Shown here: positions 58,281 through 64,000 of the stretch, piece after piece
Layout of the letters: every line of letters begins with the position of its first letter
Position numbering within the stretch: position 1 is the stretch's first letter
Assembly: GCF_008039875.1 (NCBI RefSeq)
Contig: NZ_VRUU01000003.1
Span: forward strand, 95,251 to 159,250
Direction: 5' to 3'
Origin: Methylobacterium sp. WL119
GTDB taxonomy: Bacteria > Pseudomonadota > Alphaproteobacteria > Rhizobiales > Beijerinckiaceae
Length of the DNA: 64,000 bases
Notes under the pieces: model-generated
Seen by the model: only the letters and a program-made list of their open reading frames with translations
The model's database searches: none
Told to the model about the DNA's origin: nothing
Position numbers and translations under genes: made by a program

Positions 58281-59090
58281 TCAGAGCTCCAGCGTCAACG
58301 TCACGGGCGCGTGGTCGGACGGGCGCGCCCAGCCGCGGGCCTCGCGCGCGACCTCGACCTTGCGCACGGTGCCGGCGAGGTCGGGCGAGACCCAGGCATG
58401 GTCGAGGCGGCGGCCCTTGTCGGCCGCCGACCAGTCGGGCGAGCGGTAGCTCCACCAGGTGAAGATCTTCTCCGGCGGCGGCGTCAGCAGGCGCGCGGTG
58501 TCGACCCAGCCGGCCTCGTTGCGCAAGCGTTCCAGCGCCTCGGTCTCGACGGGGGTGTGGCTCACCACGTCGAGCAGCTGCTTGTGCGACCAGACGTCGT
58601 GCTCCAGCGGCGCGACGTTGAGGTCGCCGACGAGGATCGCGGGGCCCTTCACGCGCCGCCCGCCCCAGGCGCGCAGGTCGCGCAGGAAGTCGAGCTTGTG
58701 CGCGAATTTCGGGTTGAGCGCGGTGTCGGGCACGTCGCCGCCGGCCGGCACGTAGAAATCGTGCAGCGCGATGCCCGCCGCGGCGCCGGCCTCGGGGCCG
58801 AGCACCGCCGAGATGTGGCGCGCGTCCTGGCGCTCGCAGAAGCTCATCACCGCGCGGGTGACGAGCGGAAACCGCGACAGGATCGCGACGCCGTTGTAGC
58901 CCTTCTGCCCGGCGAAGACGACGTTCTCGTAGCCCGAGCCGCGCAAGGCCTTCAGCGGGAAGGCGTCGTCCGGGCACTTGGTCTCCTGCAGGCACAGCAC
59001 GTCGGGCTTCGCCTCGGCGAGGAAGCGCAGCACGAGATCGATGCGCAGGCGCACCGAGTTGATGTTCCAGGACGTGACGGTGAGGCGCAA
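58281..59090 (-). CDS. xth: exodeoxyribonuclease III
   Basis: 269 residues, AP endonuclease/3'-exonuclease of base excision repair. Motifs: VTSWNINSVRLRI, LCLQETKCPDDAF (metal Glu), HDFYVPAGGDVPD, ILVGDLNVAPLEHDVW (Asp/Asn), and WRSYRSPDWS-type then RLDHAWVSPDL and RPSDHAPVTLTLEL with the catalytic His. The start is TTG 59090 immediately before RLTVTSWN; this gives the family length (E. coli 268). The open frame extends 68 codons upstream without similarity. Confidence 0.94.
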   Translation of the reverse strand: MRLTVTSWNINSVRLRIDLVLRFLAEAKPDVLCLQETKCPDDAFPLKALRGSGYENVVFAGQKGYNGVAILSRFPLVTRAVMSFCERQDARHISAVLGPEAGAAAGIALHDFYVPAGGDVPDTALNPKFAHKLDFLRDLRAWGGRRVKGPAILVGDLNVAPLEHDVWSHKQLLDVVSHTPVETEALERLRNEAGWVDTARLLTPPPEKIFTWWSYRSPDWSAADKGRRLDHAWVSPDLAGTVRKVEVAREARGWARPSDHAPVTLTLEL

Positions 59091-59265
59091 CGGAAACGCT
59101 CGCGGTTGTCGGGGGGAGGCCGGTGGATAGCGCGATTCGCCGGCGCGATCGACGCTGCGACCGGGCGGCCTGCGGAAATGGCGTGCTCCGCCCCGGACGA
59201 CGGGGTATGTCCGCGCAAAGACCATCGGTCGGCCCCGCTCGACGACACGCCAGAGACATAGCCCC

Positions 59266-59982
59266 TTGCCGCGCATCCGCTCCGTCCTGTTCAACGCCTA
59301 CTGGGCCGCCTGGACGGCCTTGTTCCTGGCACCGCTCGCGGTGCTGGCCGCCTCCGGCTCACCGGTCCGGCCGATCCGCGCGGCGACGCGCCTGTGGGCG
59401 CGGGGCATCCTGTTCGGGCTCCGCACGATCTGCGGCCTGCGCTACGTCGAGGAGGGGCGCGAGCGCATCCCGGCCGAGCCCTGCCTGATCGTCGCCAACC
59501 ATCAGTCGGCCTGGGAGACGCTGGCCTTCCTCATCTTGGTGCCCGACGTGGCGATCATCGCCAAGCGCGAGCTCGTCGCGATCCCCGTGGTCGGCTGGTT
59601 CCTGCGGCGCTCGCCGATGATCATCATCGACCGGGCCAACGGCACCCAGGCCCTGCGCACGATGATCGACGAGAGCCGCGCCGCGGTAGCCGACGGGCGC
59701 TCGGTGCTGATCTTCCCCGAGGGCACCCGCGGCACCATCGACGAGAAGCTGCAGTTCAAGCGCGGCGTCGAGCTGCTGTACGGGCGTCTCGGCCTGCCGG
59801 TGCTGCCGGTGGCGGTCAATTCCGGGCTGTACTGGCCGACCGGGTCGTCGACGCGCGCCGGCACCGTGACGGTGAGCTACCTCGCCACCCTGGCGCCGGG
59901 CCTGCCGGCCGCCGAGTTCATGCGCGGCACCGAAGGCGCGATCGACAGCGAGCTCGACCGCTGGCGCCCGCAGGCGGCGTGA
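59266..59982 (+). CDS. plsC: 1-acyl-sn-glycerol-3-phosphate acyltransferase
   Basis: 238 residues. Acyltransferase motif I is NHQSAWETL (the usual H-X4-D is H-X4-E-like here: NHQSAWE), motif III is FPEGTRG and motif IV LPVLPVAVNSG. An N-terminal membrane helix (AYWAAWTALFLAPLAVLAAS) anchors it to the inner membrane, where it makes phosphatidate. The start is TTG 59266. It diverges from xth across a 175-bp gap, and both genes start with TTG. Confidence 0.93.
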   Translation: MPRIRSVLFNAYWAAWTALFLAPLAVLAASGSPVRPIRAATRLWARGILFGLRTICGLRYVEEGRERIPAEPCLIVANHQSAWETLAFLILVPDVAIIAKRELVAIPVVGWFLRRSPMIIIDRANGTQALRTMIDESRAAVADGRSVLIFPEGTRGTIDEKLQFKRGVELLYGRLGLPVLPVAVNSGLYWPTGSSTRAGTVTVSYLATLAPGLPAAEFMRGTEGAIDSELDRWRPQAA

Positions 59983-59988
59983 GGGCCC

Positions 59989-60342
59989 TCAATCGACCGC
60001 GCCGTAATAGGTGAAGTGCTTCCGCACCGGCTCGATCACGTCCCAGGTGCCGGAGAAGCCCTTCGGCGTGACGAAGGCGTCGCCCGCGCGATAGGTCTTC
60101 GAACGGCCCTCGGCGTCGGTGACGGTCACCACGCCTTCGAGCAGGTGGATGAACTCGTCCCGGCCGAAATCGATGCGGAACTTGCCCGGCCGGCAGGTCC
60201 AGATCCCGGCGGCGAACAGCTTGTCGGGGCTCTCGTAGACGTAGGTCGCGGTCTGCTCGGGGCGGCCCGAGAGGATGCAGGAGCGCTCGGGCCAGTACGT
60301 CGCGCTCGGCGGCTGGACGGCCGGGAAGTCGACGTTCGTCAT
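59989..60342 (-). CDS. cupin-domain (DUF861-type) protein
   Basis: 117 residues. Cupin strands: TATYVYESPDKLFAAGIWTC, RPGKFRIDFGRDEFIHLLEG, VVTVTDAEGRSKTYRAGDAF and VTPKGFSGTWDVIEPVRKHF. The GRDEFIHLLEG and GDAFVTPKGFSGTW patterns mark the DUF861/ethanolamine-utilisation-like cupins, of unclear enzymology. An alternative start at 60459, with a good ribosome site (AAGGG), would add a hydrophobic 39-residue N-terminus. Confidence 0.85.
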   Translation of the reverse strand: MTNVDFPAVQPPSATYWPERSCILSGRPEQTATYVYESPDKLFAAGIWTCRPGKFRIDFGRDEFIHLLEGVVTVTDAEGRSKTYRAGDAFVTPKGFSGTWDVIEPVRKHFTYYGAVD

Positions 60343-60626
60343 CGTCGGCCCATCCAGCACCGGCGGCGGCGGGCCGGCCGGGCGGCGAAGGCCCGGCACC
60401 ACCGCGAGGAACGCGGCGACGGGACCTGCGAAGGTGTGGAGCAGCCTGGCGATTTCCATGTCGAACCCTTCCTCGAATCGATCGAGGGGCACGATCGGGC
60501 GGCGCGCCTTGACGGCGGGTTCACCGGCGCGCCAGGCCACGCCGATCGGCGCGCTTCGGGACGTCCTTCCCCGGATCGATGCGGAAAGCGTTAAGGAAGC
60601 CTCACCATGGCGGCCTTTCGCGGACC

Positions 60627-61568
60627 TCAGGGGGTCTGGGACTGCTTGATCCGCTCCTGCATCGCCTTGTCCTCGGGGCGCCCGTAATTGATGAAGAACA
60701 GGTTGCCGTCGACGGCCTTGCCCTTCTGCAGGTTCGAGAGCTGCACGGTGGTGAGGTAGCCCTGCGGATCGGTGATCCGCCACTGGCCGAGCACCTTCAT
60801 GTCGGCATCGAAGTACAGCTGGATCTTCGAGGTCCCGCCGAGCGTGGCGCGGTCCTCCAGGCTGATGCGGACGCCGCCCGGGTCGTTCGAGACGTCGGTG
60901 ACGGTGAGGTCGCGGGCGAGGTCGATCTTCTCGCGGACCAGGAATTTCAGCGGGGTCTGCGCGATGAAGTACAGGTCCTGGGTCGCGAGCTTGCGGTCGC
61001 GCACCGCCACCGAGGTGCCGTCGGCCACCACCTCCAGCGGCGAGGGCGCGTCGTAGTCGAAACGCAGGCGCCCGGGCTTGGCGATGGTGAGCTTGCCGCC
61101 GATCTTCCGCCCGTCCGCGGCGATCTGGATGAACGAGCCGGTGAGCGTGCTCATGCCGTTGAAGTAGGCGTTGGCCTGGGCCAGCACGGTGGCGGCGTCC
61201 GGCGCCTCGTCGGAGGCGGCGGCTGGGGCGGGGGTCGGCGCGCCGACGGCGGCGACCTTCGCATCCGCCGCGGCGGGCTTGGCGGCGACCGGCTTGGCGG
61301 CGGGCTTCTCGGCCGAGCGCGACTTCGCGTCCTTCGCCGAGTCCTTGCTCGCATCCTTGGCCGCAGGCTTGGCGACCGTCTTCTTCGCGGGTGCCGCGGC
61401 CGGTGCGGCGGGGGCCGCCTCGGGCTCGGGCGCGGGAGCGGGCTGCTCCTTGCGGCCGAACAGGCCGTCGAGGAAGCTGCTGACCTGTGCGTCGGCCGGC
61501 GCCACAGGGGCGATCCAGGCCGCGACCGCGAGGAGCGATCCGGCAAGTCGGGTGCGGCGGCCGAGCAT
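60627..61568 (-). CDS. lolA: outer-membrane lipoprotein carrier LolA-like protein
   Basis: 313 residues, longer than enterobacterial LolA (about 200). A signal peptide (LAGSLLAVAAWIAPVAPADA) is followed by a roughly 100-residue Ala/Lys/Pro linker (PAPAPEPEAAPAAPAAAPA and KDASKDSAKDAKSRS), then the LolA fold: NAYFNGMSTLTGSFIQIAAD, KLTIAKPGRLRFDYDAPSPL, FLVREKIDLARDLTVTDVSN, QGYLTTVQLSNLQKG. It chaperones lipoproteins from LolCDE to the outer membrane. It is downstream of ftsK, an arrangement common in Rhizobiales. Confidence 0.93.
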   Translation of the reverse strand: MLGRRTRLAGSLLAVAAWIAPVAPADAQVSSFLDGLFGRKEQPAPAPEPEAAPAAPAAAPAKKTVAKPAAKDASKDSAKDAKSRSAEKPAAKPVAAKPAAADAKVAAVGAPTPAPAAASDEAPDAATVLAQANAYFNGMSTLTGSFIQIAADGRKIGGKLTIAKPGRLRFDYDAPSPLEVVADGTSVAVRDRKLATQDLYFIAQTPLKFLVREKIDLARDLTVTDVSNDPGGVRISLEDRATLGGTSKIQLYFDADMKVLGQWRITDPQGYLTTVQLSNLQKGKAVDGNLFFINYGRPEDKAMQERIKQSQTP

Positions 61569-61757
61569 GGTCAGGCGTCTCCTGGGCGGGTGCGGCGTCC
61601 CGCAAGCGATGGTCGGCTTCAAGCGCGAAGGCGTGCGAAACGCCCGTCGCGCCGTGATGCCCCCTCGGGGCGCCGGGCCGTGTCGTCGGATGCCGTTAGA
61701 GCGGCGCCCTGTGGCGAAGATGCGACGCCGGCCGCGTTTCCGGCCGGCGCCTCGTCG

Positions 61758-64000
61758 TCACTCGTCGTCGTACATGCTGGCGGCGTGGGGCGCGCCCTCG
61801 ACCAGGATCTCGCGCTTGCCGGCGTGGTTGGCCTGCCCGACGATGCCCTCGATCTCCATCCGCTCCATGATCGACGCGGCGCGGTTGTAGCCGATCTGCA
61901 GACGGCGCTGGATGTAGCTGGTCGACGCCTTGCGGTCGCGTAAGACCACCTGGATCGCCTGCTCGTAGAGGTCGCCGGCCTCGCCGCCCGACGCCGCCAC
62001 GAAAGCGCCGACGTCGAAGACCGGAAGGTCGGCCTCCTCGGTCTCGGCCTCGACCGCCTCGGCCTTGCCCTTGCCCCTGCCGGCCGATTTCGGCGCCTCG
62101 TCGGACCCGTCGTCGGCGGTGACCGCCTCGAGGTAGGCCGGGCGGCCCTGGCGCTTGAGGTGGGCGACCACGCTCTCGACCTCCGAATCCGAGCAGAACG
62201 GCCCGTGCACCCGGGTCGTGCGCCCGCCGCCGGCCATGAACAGCATGTCGCCCTGGCCCAGGAGCTGCTCGGCGCCCATCTCGCCCAGGATCGTGCGCGA
62301 GTCGATCTTGCTCGTCACCTGGAAGCTGATCCGGGTCGGGAAGTTCGCCTTGATCGTCCCGGTGATCACGTCCACCGACGGACGCTGCGTCGCCATGATC
62401 AGGTGGATGCCCGCCGCGCGCGCCATCTGCGCCAAGCGCTGGATCGCGCCTTCGATGTCCTTGCCGGCCACCATCATCAGGTCGGCCATCTCGTCGACCA
62501 CGATCACGATGTAGGGCAGGGCCGCGAGGTCCATCGCCTCGTCCTCGAACACCGCCTCGCCGGTCTCGCGGTTGAAGCCGGTCTGGATCGTCCGCGTGAT
62601 GGTCTCGCCCTTGGCGCGGGCCTCGGCCATCCGGGCGTTGTAGCCGTCGATGTTCCGGACCGCGATCTTGGACATCTTCTTGTAGCGCTCCTCCATCTCG
62701 CGCACCGCCCATTTGAGGGCGATGACCGCCTTCTTCGGGTCGATGACGACGGGGGAGAGCAGGTGCGGGATGCCGTCGTAGACCGACAGCTCCAGCATCT
62801 TCGGGTCGACCATGATCAGGCGGCACTCCTCCGGCTTCATCCGGTAGAGGAGCGAGAGGATCATGGTGTTGATCGCCACCGACTTGCCCGAGCCGGTGGT
62901 GCCGGCCACCAGCAGGTGCGGCATGCGGGCGAGATCGGCGATGATCGGCTCGCCGCCGATGTTTTTCCCCAAGCACAGCGCGAGCTTGTGCTTGCTGGCG
63001 AAGAAGTCCGGCGCCGAGAGCAGCTCGCGCAGGAAGACCGTCTCGCGGATCTCGTTCGGCAGCTCGATGCCGATGACGTTGCGGCCCGGCACGACGGCGA
63101 CGCGGGCCGAGACCGCCGACATCGAGCGCGCGATGTCGTCCGACAGGCCGATGACGCGGGAGGACTTGGTGCCGGGCGCCGGCTCGAGCTCGTAGAGGGT
63201 CACGACCGGGCCTGGGCGCACCGCGAGGATGTCGCCGCGCACGCCGAAATCCTGGACCGTCTGCTGCAGGTTGAGGGCGTTCTGCTCCAGCACGTCGGCA
63301 TCGACCTCGGGGCTCTCGCCGGGCACCGGCATGGCGAGGAGATCGAGGGCGGGAAGCTCGTAGTCGGCGTTCTCGACCGAGGCGATGGCGAGGTGCCGGC
63401 CGGCGGCGATCAGGTGTGGGCGGCCGACGATCGGCATCGCCGGGGCGGGGATCGCGGGCGCCTGGACGACCGGTTCGGCGTAGGCCTCCACGGGGGCGGG
63501 GACCTCCTCGGGCTCGGGGGCCGGCGCGACCGCGACCGGCTCCGGTGCCGGGGCGGCCTTGCCGCGCAGCAGCACGGGACGCGGCGGGATCGGGACGATC
63601 ACCGGCGGCGCGGCGGCCGGCATCGCGAAGGAAGGCTCGAAGGCGTGCGCCGCGAAAGCATGCTCGCTGAAATCCGGCTCGGCAAAGTCCGGCTCGGCAA
63701 AGTCCGGCTCGGCAAAGTCCGGCTCGGCAAAGTCCGGCTCGGCGTTCTCGAAGCCGAGCTCGATCTCCGGCTCGCGGACCTCGGGCAGAGAGACCTCGGG
63801 CAGGGAGACCTCGGACAGGGAGACCTCGGGCAGGAACGGTCGCGGCGAGGCGACCGCCGGCTCCATCGCGCGCGCGGGCCGGATCGCGGCGCGGGCGGCC
63901 ATGGCCGACAGGACCGGTGCACGGCGGATCTCGACGGTCTCGGCAGGCGGCGGAGAGGGGAGGGGGGTTCCGGGTCCGAACACCAGCGACAGGGCCGGGC
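61758..64000 (-). CDS. ftsK: DNA translocase FtsK, 5' part outside window
   Basis: The frame runs off the right edge, so the N-terminal membrane part is missing; 747 codons are visible. A repetitive linker comes first ([10 protein letters not shown] tandems and [10 protein letters not shown] tandems), then the motor: Walker [21 protein letters not shown] near 62900, Walker [15 protein letters not shown], and the C-terminal gamma domain ([35 protein letters not shown]) that reads KOPS sites. FtsK segregates chromosome dimers at the septum with XerCD. Confidence 0.96.
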   Translation of the reverse strand, partial: PALSLVFGPGTPLPSPPPAETVEIRRAPVLSAMAARAAIRPARAMEPAVASPRPFLPEVSLSEVSLPEVSLPEVREPEIELGFENAEPDFAEPDFAEPDFAEPDFAEPDFSEHAFAAHAFEPSFAMPAAAPPVIVPIPPRPVLLRGKAAPAPEPVAVAPAPEPEEVPAPVEAYAEPVVQAPAIPAPAMPIVGRPHLIAAGRHLAIASVENADYELPALDLLAMPVPGESPEVDADVLEQNALNLQQTVQDFGVRGDILAVRPGPVVTLYELEPAPGTKSSRVIGLSDDIARSMSAVSARVAVVPGRNVIGIELPNEIRETVFLRELLSAPDFFASKHKLALCLGKNIGGEPIIADLARMPHLLVAGTTGSGKSVAINTMILSLLYRMKPEECRLIMVDPKMLELSVYDGIPHLLSPVVIDPKKAVIALKWAVREMEERYKKMSKIAVRNIDGYNARMAEARAKGETITRTIQTGFNRETGEAVFEDEAMDLAALPYIVIVVDEMADLMMVAGKDIEGAIQRLAQMARAAGIHLIMATQRPSVDVITGTIKANFPTRISFQVTSKIDSRTILGEMGAEQLLGQGDMLFMAGGGRTTRVHGPFCSDSEVESVVAHLKRQGRPAYLEAVTADDGSDEAPKSAGRGKGKAEAVEAETEEADLPVFDVGAFVAASGGEAGDLYEQAIQVVLRDRKASTSYIQRRLQIGYNRAASIMERMEIEGIVGQANHAGKREILVEGAPHAASMYDDE
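63678..63835 (-). repeat. two blocks of in-frame 15-bp tandem repeats inside ftsK
   Basis: At 63678-63742 the 15-mer GGCTCGGCAAAGTCC recurs about four to five times without change, encoding EPDFA units. At 63780-63835 a second 15-mer, GACCTCGGGCAGGGA with small variants, recurs about four times and encodes PEVSL units. Confidence 0.85.

Overview
The window reads as chromosomal DNA of a high-GC alphaproteobacterium, most likely a Methylobacterium or Methylorubrum (Methylobacteriaceae). The indicators are the roughly 70% GC codon usage, an oxalate module (oxlT, oxc, frc), a NepR-type anti-sigma protein with candidate EcfG stress promoters, the rpsO-pnp pair, and many small lineage-specific proteins. 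I saw no phage, plasmid, insertion sequence or CRISPR array. Genus is inferred from gene content and style, not from an alignment.

Layout. 1-7.4 kb: arginine biosynthesis (3' part of argC, then argB), a DUF1348 protein, a HAD nucleotidase overlapping a minimal metalloprotease, an O-antigen-ligase-like membrane protein, a DUF2937 protein, a WD40 protein and a DUF1275 protein. 7.5-11.9 kb: a receiver-only response regulator, small secreted or membrane proteins, SelO, a tRNA-Met with a near-consensus promoter and a terminator, and CDP-diacylglycerol pyrophosphatase. 12-23.5 kb: an accessory, small-protein-rich region with a decayed SDR gene, an AT-rich regulatory island in front of a UGT-type glycosyltransferase, DUF1488, disordered, DUF4440, SPFH and DUF3108 proteins, a NepR-like protein and a candidate anti-Shine-Dalgarno sRNA. 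23.6-30.2 kb: glnE, a MASE4-PAS hybrid histidine kinase broken by one frameshift, and OpgC.

30.5-37.4 kb: the oxalate block. OxlT would exchange oxalate for formate, Frc (minus strand) transfers CoA from formyl-CoA to oxalate, and Oxc decarboxylates oxalyl-CoA to formyl-CoA, which Frc recycles. An alpha/beta hydrolase and an HPP-CBS membrane protein lie between oxc and frc. 37.5-44.6 kb: PAS, OsmC and DUF4440 proteins, a UDP-glucuronate 4-epimerase-like enzyme, a Met/His/Arg-rich secreted peptide, a Cache chemoreceptor and small membrane proteins. 44.7-50.7 kb: a truncated XRE regulator, a sulfonate/nitrate-type ABC transporter, DUF3597, a RidA plus polyamine-binding-protein operon, and GlsB.

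51-64 kb is housekeeping: pnp and rpsO, DUF1003, serA, an APC permease, exodeoxyribonuclease III (xth) divergent from plsC, a cupin protein, lolA, and the 3' part of ftsK running off the right edge.

The most interesting threads are a scatter of GGAAC-N16/17-CGTT promoters, characteristic of the EcfG general stress regulon, near an orphan NepR paralogue; a shared TGGTAT-N5-ATACC operator design upstream of oxlT and in front of the OsmC gene; and several sites of recent gene decay. None of these is proven to be a new system from sequence alone.
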